64,000 nt of DNA from Rickettsiales bacterium (GCA_023263785.1 JALQUO010000001.1:529693-593692); one strand, 5' to 3'; positions 27,680 to 36,318 are shown, counted from the first letter of the stretch. Notes: generated by a model not told the origin, from the sequence alone. Made by a program: numbers and translations.

Positions 27680-28888
27680 ATGAGCAAAAAACTTCGTGGA
27701 AAATCAGATATCAACTGGTTTGTCACAGCGATTTTAGTTGGTCTACCAATATTTGTTGCACTCGGTGTTACCTTATATTGTATGGTATATGGATGTGGCT
27801 GGAAAGAGGCTATCCTAGGAATTGTAACTTACTACATGGCGAATATATCCGTTGGAATTGGTCTTCATAGGCTTTGGGCTCATGGCTCCTATAAAACAAA
27901 CAAAGTAGTGGAATTTATTCTGATGATGATCAGTGCTGGTACACTGCAGGGACCTGTCCTTGGTTGGGCATCTCATCACAAACGACATCATGCTTATGCT
28001 GATACTGATAGAGATCCACATACCCCTGTGAAGTATGAGAGCAAACTGAAAGGTTTTTTTTGGTCTCACATAGGCTGGATGCTTGTTGGTGATATAGCTG
28101 CAGAAAACATCGATAAAGGTACTATGTCGACTTTAGGAAGAAGTAAGATGCTCAAGTGGCAGCTTGAAAACTATGGAGCAGTTGCAACATTTATGAATGT
28201 CGTGCCTCCTATGATCTTCGGTTGGATAGTATTCGGGGAAATTAGCTTCCAATCAACATTTGCAGGATTATTTTTTGCAGGTGCTGGTAGAGCATTACAG
28301 CAGCAGATGACATTTTGTGTTAACTCGGTCTGCCATATGATTGGTACAAAGAAATATGCAAATGACAGCTCATGTGATGTCTGGTGGCTCTTCTTTTTAT
28401 TATTAGGTGAGAACTGGCATAACTTCCATCATGCATTTGGTAGAGATTACCGTAATGGTCATAAGTGGTATCATGCTGATGTTCACAAGTGGATCATATA
28501 CATGATGTTAAAGGTTGGATTAGCTCGTGATTTGGTCATAACTCCAAATGCTAGAATAGAAGCTAAAATGGTTGAAATGCATTCAAACATGAGAAGTGAT
28601 TGGCAGAAGAAGCTTGAAAATGTTGAAGAAATCGCTGAGAGACTTGCTGTGTTAGCTAAACAAAAGATAAGTGCTATGGAGAAGTCTGCTTCTGAGATGG
28701 CTGACTCAATGGCATCAAAGGCAAAGCAGAGATTTAAGAAACTAGAGGAATCAGCTGAGAATCTATCGAGAGGAATTAAAACTGTTGTTGAGCATTCAGA
28801 GATGATTTCAGCTAAAATAGTTAATGAAAAGATCAGACAGCTAAAGATGCTGAGAAAACTAGCTGCTAACCTAGGATTAACAATATAG
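27680..28888 (+). CDS. Acyl-CoA (delta-9) fatty acid desaturase with helical C-terminal tail
   Basis: A membrane desaturase introducing a double bond into saturated acyl chains. The three histidine boxes are complete: H-R-L-W-A-H, H-K-R-H-H-A-Y and N-W-H-N-F-H-H-A-F (near residue 245), between two hydrophobic helix pairs. I chose the ATG at 27680 (402 residues). The ORF extends upstream to 27404 but that part overlaps murF antisense and does not look like a desaturase. After the core, residues about 292-402 form a charged, Ala/Lys/Glu/Ser-rich helical tail resembling phasin or apolipoprotein-like helices, which standard bacterial desaturases lack. A T8 run at 28054-28061 is intact. Confidence 0.9.
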   Translation: MSKKLRGKSDINWFVTAILVGLPIFVALGVTLYCMVYGCGWKEAILGIVTYYMANISVGIGLHRLWAHGSYKTNKVVEFILMMISAGTLQGPVLGWASHHKRHHAYADTDRDPHTPVKYESKLKGFFWSHIGWMLVGDIAAENIDKGTMSTLGRSKMLKWQLENYGAVATFMNVVPPMIFGWIVFGEISFQSTFAGLFFAGAGRALQQQMTFCVNSVCHMIGTKKYANDSSCDVWWLFFLLLGENWHNFHHAFGRDYRNGHKWYHADVHKWIIYMMLKVGLARDLVITPNARIEAKMVEMHSNMRSDWQKKLENVEEIAERLAVLAKQKISAMEKSASEMADSMASKAKQRFKKLEESAENLSRGIKTVVEHSEMISAKIVNEKIRQLKMLRKLAANLGLTI

Positions 28889-28894
28889 TTTAAT

Positions 28895-29137
28895 ATGATA
28901 AAAAAAATCATAGTAGTGCTTGCTGTAGCGGCTGTCCTCAGCGGCTGTGGCGGACCAGCAAAAAGAAATAGCTGGCAAAATGAAAAAGACTTCAAAAAAC
29001 GCAGAACAATTTACTATAACGAATTTGTAGAGAGTGGCGGTATGATGAAGGATGACTCAGGTGATCAAATTAACCCATTGAAAAAGGAAATACAAAATGC
29101 TCTGAATCAAGGCAGAGTTATAAATCAAATAGGATAA
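28895..29137 (+). CDS. Small lipoprotein, unknown function
   Basis: An 80-residue protein with a clear lipoprotein signal: M-I-K-K-I-I-V-V-L then the lipobox V-L-S-G-C at about residues 14-18, followed by G-G. The mature part of about 62 residues is polar and charged. It lies 6 bases after the desaturase stop and 42 before dnaX, so it is probably in one transcript with the desaturase. No family recognised. Confidence 0.7.
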   Translation: MIKKIIVVLAVAAVLSGCGGPAKRNSWQNEKDFKKRRTIYYNEFVESGGMMKDDSGDQINPLKKEIQNALNQGRVINQIG

Positions 29138-29179
29138 AAATTGTGTTATACTTGCAAGGAATGAAAAAAGATTACAGAA

Positions 29180-30292
29180 ATGAATCACATCGTACTTGCA
29201 AGAAAATACCGTCCTCAGACCTTATCTGACATAGTTGGACAAGATGTCTTAGTCCAAACCATAAGAAATGCATTAAAACTCAATAGACTCCCACAGGCAA
29301 TCTTACTAACTGGCACGAGAGGCATAGGTAAAACTACCACTGCAAGGATCATCGCAAAATACTTAAATTGCTCAGAAATCATATCTTCAAAGGCTACAGA
29401 ATGTTGTAATAAATGTGATAGCTGTGTTTCGATAGCAAACTGCTCACACCCAGATGTTTTAGAGTTCGATGCAGCAAGCAAAACAAGCGTCAATGATATA
29501 AGAGAGATAATAGAAAGTGTTCAATATAGTCCAATAAAATCCAAAAATAAATTCTACATCATAGATGAGGTGCACATGCTCTCTAATAGTGCATTTAATG
29601 CCCTTCTGAAGACTCTTGAGGAACCACCTGCCCATGTGAGATTTATCCTTGCTACAACAGAGGAGAATAAAATGCCTCTGACTATAATCTCAAGATGCTT
29701 GCAATTCAGGTTGAGACCAATAAAGGCACAGATAATTGCGAGGCGCTGTAATGAAGTTTTAAGCAAGGAAGGTTACTGTGCTGAGGAGGATGCAGTGGAG
29801 TTAATTGCTGGTGCTGCCAATGGTTCTATGAGAGATGCTCTGTCGATTCTTGAAGGTGCAATTGTATTCTGCTCAGATGATAGCAAAAAACTCCTTTTGG
29901 AAAAGGTAAGTGATTTACTTGGGTATAAACACCATGGAGCAATAAAGGATGCTTTCCAAATGCTATGTGAGGGGAATTTGAATGATTGTTTAAAGTCAAT
30001 AAAGGATTTATATGACTTCGGAGTAGATCCAATTACTATGGCTACTGACATTCTAAATATAGTACATGAAATGACTACCAACAGCTCTCATGATGTTGAT
30101 ATGTCTTTTCTTCTGCGTGCATGGCATGTCATAAATGATTCAATAAGTACTATGAAGGACTCAGAAAACCAAATGATTCATCTTGAGATGTCTCTGATAA
30201 AGCTCGCATATTTAAATACAGATGAGATACCAGAGGACAAAGTCATCAACAGCAAGGTTTCTTCTGAGAACACCAGCAGTCCCAGGCACTGA
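29180..30292 (+). CDS. dnaX: DNA polymerase III gamma/tau, gamma-like frame
   Basis: The first 370 residues of DnaX, the clamp-loader ATPase. Domain I shows the start L-A-R-K-Y-R-P-Q-T-L, Walker A G-T-R-G-I-G-K-T-T, four zinc cysteines (C-S...C-C-N-K-C-D-S-C), Walker B I-I-D-E-V-H-M-L, and sensor 1 A-T-T-E. Domain III follows to about residue 350. The frame ends at TGA 30290-30292, giving a gamma-length product. The tau-specific C-terminus continues in the +1 frame from 30216-30773. Both products together would make gamma and tau. ybaB follows, the conserved dnaX-ybaB order. Confidence 0.9.
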   Translation: MNHIVLARKYRPQTLSDIVGQDVLVQTIRNALKLNRLPQAILLTGTRGIGKTTTARIIAKYLNCSEIISSKATECCNKCDSCVSIANCSHPDVLEFDAASKTSVNDIREIIESVQYSPIKSKNKFYIIDEVHMLSNSAFNALLKTLEEPPAHVRFILATTEENKMPLTIISRCLQFRLRPIKAQIIARRCNEVLSKEGYCAEEDAVELIAGAANGSMRDALSILEGAIVFCSDDSKKLLLEKVSDLLGYKHHGAIKDAFQMLCEGNLNDCLKSIKDLYDFGVDPITMATDILNIVHEMTTNSSHDVDMSFLLRAWHVINDSISTMKDSENQMIHLEMSLIKLAYLNTDEIPEDKVINSKVSSENTSSPRH

Positions 30293-30773
30293 TGTAATTG
30301 AAATGCTTATCGCTAAATCCCATGAGGATCTCCCTGCCATCAGAAGCATAAAACTACTTAATCCAGAGAATAATTTCTTGAGGATGAAGGAGAAGCTCAG
30401 GAACTTCAACAATCTAAGGGTATTACTCGCTTATTTGCTTGATAGAGGTGAGGCAATTCTATACCATAGATTAAGTTCTGTTGTAAAAGTAATCTCTGTG
30501 GAGATTGAAGATAGAAAGATTGTGATTGATTATAAAGGAAAATCAGACATTCTGAATCAGACAAAAAACGATATGCGAAGGATTACTGGTGTTGAGTGGT
30601 CTATAGCGACACAGCAAAGTTCAGACGGAATAACTTACTCAGATTTCCTAAATACTATTGATGAATACCATCAGAAGGCTCTATTGCAAACTGATATCGT
30701 AAAATATATACTGTCAAAGTTTGATGACTTAAAAGTCGAAAAAATTACTTTAAATAATTTTCATATAAATTAA
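30216..30773 (+). CDS. dnaX: DnaX tau C-terminal part in the +1 frame
   Basis: Open from just after a TAA at 30213-30215, this frame encodes about 180 residues that look like DnaX domains IV and V, which contact the DnaB helicase and the polymerase alpha subunit. Joined to the upstream frame it gives a DnaX of about 530 residues. The overlap (30216-30292) has no run longer than three bases. The in-frame CCC-A at 30281-30284, two codons before the stop, is a codon where tRNA-Pro can slip forward. The frame could be reached by programmed +1 frameshifting, or the gene is interrupted by a real or technical indel. Confidence 0.75.
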   Translation: MQMRYQRTKSSTARFLLRTPAVPGTDVIEMLIAKSHEDLPAIRSIKLLNPENNFLRMKEKLRNFNNLRVLLAYLLDRGEAILYHRLSSVVKVISVEIEDRKIVIDYKGKSDILNQTKNDMRRITGVEWSIATQQSSDGITYSDFLNTIDEYHQKALLQTDIVKYILSKFDDLKVEKITLNNFHIN

Positions 30774-30784
30774 TTAGTTTTTTT

Positions 30785-31090
30785 ATGGATATAAATCAAA
30801 TTATGAAAAAGGCTCAAGATCTTCAGAGCAAGATGCAGAAGGCTCAGCAGGAACTTGAAACAGTTGAAGTTAGTGGTTCTGCAGGTGGCGGTGGATTTTC
30901 TGTTAAGATCACATTAAATGGCAAAGGGATTGTAAAAAGATGTGAGATAGATCAGAGTTTGATGGATGATAAAAGCATGCTTGAGGACCTCATCACAGCA
31001 GCTTGCAACAACGCAAAGAACAGGATGGATGAGACAGTTAGCGATAAGATGAAAAGCATAGGTATTTCACCAGATATGCTTAACATGTAA
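30785..31090 (+). CDS. YbaB/EbfC family nucleoid-associated protein
   Basis: A 101-residue DNA-binding protein of the YbaB/EbfC family, a dimeric nucleoid-associated protein. The start N-Q-I-M-K-K-A-Q-D-L-Q-S-K-M-Q-K-A-Q and the central G-S-A-G-G-G-G-F-S-V-K-I-T-L-N-G are typical. It follows dnaX by 11 bases, the conserved dnaX-ybaB-recR order; recR is missing here. Confidence 0.95.
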   Translation: MDINQIMKKAQDLQSKMQKAQQELETVEVSGSAGGGGFSVKITLNGKGIVKRCEIDQSLMDDKSMLEDLITAACNNAKNRMDETVSDKMKSIGISPDMLNM

Positions 31091-31091
31091 A

Positions 31092-31586
31092 TCATACAAC
31101 CTCTTCTTCTGATAGCTTTTCTATAACGATGACTTTGTTGTGTCGGCGCTCGAATTTCTCATGCTCTTCTTGCGCCTCTATACACATTCTAGCTATAGAT
31201 CTTGCAATTAATCTTTGTATCCCAATTTCCTCCCCTGTTTCTTCACAATATCCATAGTTTCCAGTATCGATTCTTTCAAGTGCTGAATCTATTTGATTTA
31301 TCAACTTCCTTAATCTATCTCTATTTCTCAACTCAAGGCTTATGTCAGTCTCAACAGCAGCTCTATCACTCAGATCAGGCTCATCAAGTGTTTCTTCCTT
31401 AAGATGTTCTACGGTTGTTGCTGATTCTTCCTGTAACAAATTTTTCCAAGCAAGTAATTTTCTTCTAAAAAATGCTAGTTGCTTTTCTGACATGTATTCT
31501 TCATCACTGCTTGGGGTGTAAGAATCTTCAAGATGAATACTATCATATTTGTTTTCTCCATCATGATTTTGAGTTGCTATCTGCAT
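31092..31586 (-). CDS. dksA: RNA polymerase-binding transcription factor DksA
   Basis: A 164-residue DksA/TraR family regulator, which enters the RNA polymerase secondary channel and acts with ppGpp. The coiled-coil tip motif D-x-x-D-R-A (here D-L-S-D-R-A) and the C-terminal finger G-Y-C-E-E-T-G-E-E-I-G-I-Q-R-L are clear. Only one Cys of each zinc CxxC pair remains (C-E-E-T and C-I-E-A), the usual state in many alphaproteobacteria. The N-terminal 30 residues are acidic and poorly conserved. It converges on ybaB with one base between. Confidence 0.93.
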   Translation of the reverse strand: MQIATQNHDGENKYDSIHLEDSYTPSSDEEYMSEKQLAFFRRKLLAWKNLLQEESATTVEHLKEETLDEPDLSDRAAVETDISLELRNRDRLRKLINQIDSALERIDTGNYGYCEETGEEIGIQRLIARSIARMCIEAQEEHEKFERRHNKVIVIEKLSEEEVV

Positions 31587-31637
31587 TGTTTTAATTTTTG
31601 TAATGTTTCTTAAATTAACAATTTTGAGTATAAAACC

Positions 31638-32270
31638 TTAAATATTTTTTGCAATAGAAATTGCTGATTTTGAGGCAATTTTTACCAGTGAATTGAAGCA
31701 AAAATGTCCACACATTTCCTGTGCTTGCAAATCAATACCCGTGTTTAAATGCTCTAACTCATCATACATAAACTGTTTTATTTTATCGTATAAATTATTT
31801 AGTAAAGGATCTTCAACTAAATTTGTCGTTTGATCACAAATAATATTTTGTACATCCTTGAGTTGTGTATTGTAGTGATTACTAATGATGTCTTCTATAC
31901 CAACTGTGAGGGTCATCGCAGTCCTCTGACCTGCAATGCCAGTTACATAACCTGAGATAAATCCTAAAAGAGACCAAACAGGCAATAAAAAACTTGGCCT
32001 CGTATTAGTTTTATTCATTAAATCCTCAAAGTATTCATAGTGTAGTACTTCACCTCCATACATTTCTTTTAATATCTTCAGTAATTCATCATAGTTATTT
32101 GTTTTATTAAAAATTTTATTAATAGCCTTGAGATGCTTTGTTGCAGCTATCTGTCCTGCATATATTTTTTTAGCACCATACTCACCGCTATGATCCACTC
32201 TAATAATTTCTTCAATGATTTTATTATTTGGTTTATCACCAGGTAAATATGATTTAATTTTTGTATTCAT
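31638..32270 (-). CDS. coq7: COQ7-type demethoxyubiquinone hydroxylase
   Basis: A di-iron hydroxylase of the COQ7 family, which adds the last hydroxyl in ubiquinone synthesis. The 210-residue sequence has the ligand motifs R-V-D-H-S-G-E-Y-G-A-K-K, L-H-Y-E-Y-F-E and the later T-V-G-I-E-D-I-I-S-N-H-Y and Y-D-E-L-E-H motifs that complete the two-iron centre. Alphaproteobacteria often use COQ7 in place of UbiF. Its start overlaps the end of the upstream small gene by 17 bases. Confidence 0.93.
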   Translation of the reverse strand: MNTKIKSYLPGDKPNNKIIEEIIRVDHSGEYGAKKIYAGQIAATKHLKAINKIFNKTNNYDELLKILKEMYGGEVLHYEYFEDLMNKTNTRPSFLLPVWSLLGFISGYVTGIAGQRTAMTLTVGIEDIISNHYNTQLKDVQNIICDQTTNLVEDPLLNNLYDKIKQFMYDELEHLNTGIDLQAQEMCGHFCFNSLVKIASKSAISIAKNI

Positions 32271-32660
32271 AAAAGTTTTGTTTATTGTTGCTGTCGTTAA
32301 TCAAAACATTTAGTTTTTTGCTGTACGCTTCTTCCAGTGTTTTTGCAGATAAAAGAAATTTTTCTATTTCTTCTACCATCTTATTTTGTAAATTAGAATC
32401 TAAAAACTTTGGTTTCAAATGATGAATCACAATATTAAGAAAAAGCTTTGCTGCAGCTCTATCAGAGTTATATAGATATTCAGTAACTCTTGTGTATTCT
32501 TGTCGCCTTTCATAAAGAGTATCATCATCATATTTCGAAATTTCTCTTCCCGGTATTTTACTAAAGTTATACGCTTGGACCGTGGGCAATCCAAAGCTAA
32601 GAGTGTATAACCATCGTAATCGCAATGCCAACCTGTGCTGTCTAATTGTAAGGAATCCAT
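32254..32660 (-). CDS. Unknown protein, start region uncertain (possible frameshift)
   Basis: The body (frame ending at 32254) encodes a helical, charged protein of about 125 residues with Y-D-D-D-T-L-Y-E-R-R-Q and a Leu/Lys-rich C-terminus. In that frame the only start is a TTG at 32631. The adjacent frame has an ATG at 32660 and about 30 plausible residues (G-W-H-C-D-Y-D-G-Y). A single lost base, for example in the T run near 32537, would join ATG and body into a protein of about 135 residues. No homolog was recognised. It probably shares a transcript with coq7. Confidence 0.45.
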
Positions 32661-32895
32661 GCTGTAGACATAAGTCTAATGGCTCAGCTGTTTTTCTTAC
32701 CTTATGAATGCAATCATAATATATTTTTGGTCTGCCTTTTTTGTCATATTACTTGTTATTTTGTTCCTCCTACACTTAATACTAAATGATTTTTTTAGAC
32801 CTCGGAAGTACCAAAGGCATTATTTTAAAATTTTTTTGACTACCATAATACATGATGATATCATACGGCTACATTTTAACCGCAAAAATAAAAAG

Positions 32896-33321
32896 ATGGA
32901 TTTTCTTACTATAAAGGCCATACACATAATATCTGTGATATGTTGGATGGCTGCTTTGCTATATCTGCCGAGGCTATTTGTATACCACTCTTCAAATACA
33001 GAAAATGACGAAATAAATAAGCTCTTCTGCTTGATGGAGAAAAGACTTATAAATTTTATCATGACACCAGCAATGGTCTTCTCAATGATTTCTGGGACCG
33101 CTATGCTCCATCTGGATCAATCTTATCTGCACTTCTGGTGGATGCATGTCAAGCTAATCTGTATAGTTTTACTGATCTTAATGCATAGGTACTTCATGGC
33201 CCTACATGATGCATTTGTTGAGGGTAGAAATCAGAAAGATCATATATTCTTTAGAAAGATAAATGAGATGCCTACTGTTCTCATGATAGTAATTGTTTTT
33301 TTAATAGTTTTGAAGCCATAG
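32896..33321 (+). CDS. hemJ: Protoporphyrinogen oxidase HemJ
   Basis: HemJ oxidises protoporphyrinogen IX to protoporphyrin IX in heme synthesis. The sequence fits the family: M-D-F-L-T-I-K-A-I-H-I-I-S-V-I-C-W-M-A, then Y-L-P-R-L-F-V-Y-H, four hydrophobic helices and W-W-M-H-V-K-L. I chose the ATG at 32896 (141 residues), which gives the family's usual start and length. The ORF opens at 32704, and that 64-residue extension is hydrophobic but unlike HemJ. ddl begins on the next base after the stop. Confidence 0.88.
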   Translation: MDFLTIKAIHIISVICWMAALLYLPRLFVYHSSNTENDEINKLFCLMEKRLINFIMTPAMVFSMISGTAMLHLDQSYLHFWWMHVKLICIVLLILMHRYFMALHDAFVEGRNQKDHIFFRKINEMPTVLMIVIVFLIVLKP

Positions 33322-35634
33322 ATGGAGTCATTTTCTATTGGTATAATATGTGGGGGGCCATCCCCTGAACGTGGAATATCACTCAACTCAGCAAGGTCTA
33401 TAACGGATCACATAATTTCTATGGGCTTTGATGTGAAAGTTTTCTATGTAAACACTCGCCTTGAGTTCTTCTTGATTGATAGGGCGCAGCTCTATTCAAA
33501 TACCCCATCTGATTTTGATTTTAAATTAAGTAGAAGTGGAAAGAAGCTACCTGATCCAACTACAGAGCTCAAGAAAGTAAATATAGTATTTCCAGTCATA
33601 CATGGGAAATATGGAGAGGATGGTACTTTGCAGAGCTTCCTTGAGAGCAATAACATCCCATTTGTTGGATCAAGCAGTAATAGCTGTAAGCAGATGTTCA
33701 GCAAAAGTAATATAAATACAGTTCTCAAAAGAAATAGCTTTGATGTAACAAATTTAATTGAAATAGATACTCAGAATCCTGATGAAGTTTCAATACAAAG
33801 GTTTTTGAAAAAATTCAGAAAAGCAATTTTAAAACCAAACTCATCTGGTTCATCTATTTGCGTGTCATCTGTTTCAGACATAGATGAAGTAATGGAAGGA
33901 ATAGATAAGATAAGGGAAATCGATAATAAAGCTGTGCTAGAAGAGAAATGTGAAGGAAGTGAGTTCGCAGTCATTGTTCTGCAGAAAGGTGACCCAGTTG
34001 CTCTAGTACCAACAGAAATAGATACAGATAAGCAGATCTTTGACTACAGAAAAAAATACTTGCCTACTAATACCACCAGATGGTTTTGCCCACCAAGATT
34101 CAATGAAGATATAACCCAAAAGATCATGAAGTTATCTGAAGATGTCTTTAGGATTTTTAGAATGAATGATTTTGTTAGGATAGATGGATGGCTCCTTGAT
34201 AATGGTAGAGTTGTTTTTTCAGATATAAATCCAATCAGTGGTCTTGAGCAAAACAGTTTCTTATTTCAGCAGTCCTCCTGGATGGGAATGACTCATCAGG
34301 ATATTCTAGAGATGATCCTTAGGAGTGCATGTAATAGGTATGGAATAGATTTTCCTACAAAAAAGTTTTTAGCTGGGTTCAAACCAGTATATGTCTTATT
34401 TGGTGGAGATTCTGCTGAAAGGCAAGTTTCTCTCATGAGTGGTACAAATGTTTGGCTGAAGCTTCTTAGCTCAAAGAATTTCAAACCATTACCTTGCCTA
34501 CTTGATGGTGAAAATGTTTGGTATTTACCATATCAGTATACAATGAACCATACAGTAGAAGAAATAAAAGACAATTGTGAGGATGCTTCAAGAATCACTA
34601 AATCCTTGGAAGATTATAAGAATGATATCCAGCAGAGATTAGGTCTTAATGCCAATCTAGAGATGCCTCAGAAAGTTGCTGTGGAAGAATTTTTGCAAGA
34701 TGTTAAGAACAATAATGGTTTTATTTTTCTAGCTCTACATGGAGGCATTGGAGAGGATGGTACTATCCAAGGTCTTCTTGAGAGCCATAATATTAAATAT
34801 AATGGATCTGACTCATCAACTTCATCCCTATGTATGAATAAATATAATACAGGGAAAATAACAGTGGAGGGAATAGAAAGCTTAAAGAAAATTCTTTGCA
34901 GAATTGAGAATGGAAAACTTATAACTGATGGTATAAAAGTTACCTTTGATTTATTGTCAAGTAAATTACTTGGTTATAAGTTCATCATTAAACCTTGCAG
35001 TGATGGATGTTCTGCTGGGGTAATTAAATTGGCATCACAGGGTGATATCGATAGGTATGTTGAGTTCATTTCTTCTAGTGAGATATCAATACCTGCTGGA
35101 ACTCTAAGTGATCAAGAGAATATTGTTGAACTTCCTAAGGATAGTCATGAGTATATCATTGAGGCATTTATTGAGATTGATGAGATAAAAGCTACAGATG
35201 ATAAATTGATTATTGAGGAGAAATCTGGATGGGTTGAGATGACTGTTGGGATAACAGAATCAATGGGAAAATATCACTCTCTTAATCCAAGTATTACTGT
35301 TGCTGTGAATTCGGTATTGAGTGTTGAGGAGAAGTTTCAAGGAGGTACTGGTATTAATCTCACACCTCCTCCTAATGAGATAATCTCAAGTAGTCAGCTT
35401 AAGATTATTAAAGCAGCCATTGAGAACTGCGGTAAGGCATTTAAAATAAAAAATTATGCAAGGGTTGATATATTTTTCAATAGGATTACAAACAAGATTA
35501 TTCTGATTGAAATCAATACTCTTCCTGCCTTGACACCATCAACTGTGATATTTCATCAGGCACTTTCAGAGGATAACCCTATGTATCCGATTGAGTTTCT
35601 TGAAAGCTTGATTTTGAATAGGATTTCAGAGTGA
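33322..35634 (+). CDS. ddl: Double-domain D-alanine-D-alanine ligase
   Basis: A 770-residue fusion of two Ddl units; ordinary Ddl has 300-370 residues. Unit 1 (about 1-345) starts G-G-P-S-P-E-R-G-I-S-L, has H-G-K-Y-G-E-D-G-T-L-Q and a Tyr-containing omega loop (F-D-Y-R-K-K-Y-L-P), but its metal motif is D-I-N-P-I-S-G-L near 301. Unit 2 (about 355-770) starts G-G-D-S-A-E-R-Q-V-S-L, has H-G-G-I-G-E-D-G-T-I-Q and the standard E-I-N-T-L-P-A-L-T-P-S-T near 730, but no D-Y-x-x-K-Y loop; instead it has E-K-F-Q-G-G-T-G-I-N-L-T-P-P-P. This layout recalls the double Ddl of plants. It supplies D-Ala-D-Ala to MurF. Confidence 0.92.
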   Translation: MESFSIGIICGGPSPERGISLNSARSITDHIISMGFDVKVFYVNTRLEFFLIDRAQLYSNTPSDFDFKLSRSGKKLPDPTTELKKVNIVFPVIHGKYGEDGTLQSFLESNNIPFVGSSSNSCKQMFSKSNINTVLKRNSFDVTNLIEIDTQNPDEVSIQRFLKKFRKAILKPNSSGSSICVSSVSDIDEVMEGIDKIREIDNKAVLEEKCEGSEFAVIVLQKGDPVALVPTEIDTDKQIFDYRKKYLPTNTTRWFCPPRFNEDITQKIMKLSEDVFRIFRMNDFVRIDGWLLDNGRVVFSDINPISGLEQNSFLFQQSSWMGMTHQDILEMILRSACNRYGIDFPTKKFLAGFKPVYVLFGGDSAERQVSLMSGTNVWLKLLSSKNFKPLPCLLDGENVWYLPYQYTMNHTVEEIKDNCEDASRITKSLEDYKNDIQQRLGLNANLEMPQKVAVEEFLQDVKNNNGFIFLALHGGIGEDGTIQGLLESHNIKYNGSDSSTSSLCMNKYNTGKITVEGIESLKKILCRIENGKLITDGIKVTFDLLSSKLLGYKFIIKPCSDGCSAGVIKLASQGDIDRYVEFISSSEISIPAGTLSDQENIVELPKDSHEYIIEAFIEIDEIKATDDKLIIEEKSGWVEMTVGITESMGKYHSLNPSITVAVNSVLSVEEKFQGGTGINLTPPPNEIISSSQLKIIKAAIENCGKAFKIKNYARVDIFFNRITNKIILIEINTLPALTPSTVIFHQALSEDNPMYPIEFLESLILNRISE

Positions 35635-35686
35635 GTTTTTTTGTGGTATAATAAACTTCGCTAAATAAAAAAATTTCGAAAAGAAA

Positions 35687-35917
35687 ATGTCAAAAAAATC
35701 AAAAGGATCAAAAAACGATGCTAAAAACCGTAGAAGTGGTGCAGCTGCAAGACTATTTAATGGTCAGGAGCTTGAGCCAATAATGTATGACGGAAGTGCG
35801 CTAAAACAGGGTAAATACATGGCTGCGAGATATAAAGATAAAACAAAGGGTGATAATCTGATTGTTGATGCGAAAGGCATGCCAATACCATATGCAAGAT
35901 TCCAAACAGCTAATTAA
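35687..35917 (+). CDS. Small basic conserved-looking protein, unknown
   Basis: A 76-residue, Lys/Arg-rich protein (S-K-K-S-K-G-S-K-N-D-A-K-N-R-R-S-G at the start) with a more structured centre (E-P-I-M-Y-D-G-S-A-L-K-Q-G-K-Y). The basic N-terminus could bind nucleic acid. The coding quality is good and a perfect terminator follows directly after the stop, so the gene is probably real. I do not recognise a family. Confidence 0.6.
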   Translation: MSKKSKGSKNDAKNRRSGAAARLFNGQELEPIMYDGSALKQGKYMAARYKDKTKGDNLIVDAKGMPIPYARFQTAN

Positions 35918-35920
35918 TCG

Positions 35921-35945
35921 ATAGGGGGATTTCCCCCTATTTTTC
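35921..35945 (+). terminator. Rho-independent terminator
   Basis: A perfect 9-bp stem (ATAGGGGGA 35921-35929 with TCCCCCTAT 35932-35940) with a 2-base loop is followed by TTTTCTTTTT. It ends the ddl/35687 transcript. Confidence 0.88.
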
Positions 35946-35949
35946 TTTT

Positions 35950-36318
35950 TCAGACGTCAAGTGCACCTTTTTTCCATTCGTAGATAAATCCGATTGTGAG
36001 TATGATGATGAAGAGCATCATTGAAATGAAGCCTGTCACACCTATTTGCTTGAGGACTATGGCCCACGGAAAGAGGAAAGCGATCTCGATGTCGAACACG
36101 ATAAAAAGCATTGAAACCAGATAAAACCTAACGTCAAATTTCTTTCTAGCACTACCAAAGCCTTTGAATCCGCACTCATACTGAGAATTTTTTGCAATGT
36201 AGGATTTCCTCATGCCAGTTACTATAGGCACCAAAACTATCAGCATACCTAGCGATAGCGCGATTCCTATGAGTAAAAGTGCAGGAAGATAAGAATTAAT
36301 AATTTGCGCGTTTAACAT
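35950..36318 (-). CDS. nuoA: NADH-quinone oxidoreductase subunit A
   Basis: NuoA is a small membrane subunit of respiratory complex I. The 122-residue protein has three hydrophobic helices and the hallmark loop with the conserved Cys, Y-E-C-G-F-K-G-F-G-S-A-R, followed by F-D-V-R-F-Y-L-V-S-M-L-F-I-V-F-D-I-E. The usual neighbour nuoB is absent on either side, so the nuo operon is split. Confidence 0.96.
   Translation of the reverse strand: MLNAQIINSYLPALLLIGIALSLGMLIVLVPIVTGMRKSYIAKNSQYECGFKGFGSARKKFDVRFYLVSMLFIVFDIEIAFLFPWAIVLKQIGVTGFISMMLFIIILTIGFIYEWKKGALDV

Noticed and set aside
32704-32895. N-terminal extension of the HemJ ORF
   Set aside because: HemJ homologs begin at M-D-F-L-T-I-K; the 64 extra residues are not family-like, although hydrophobic.
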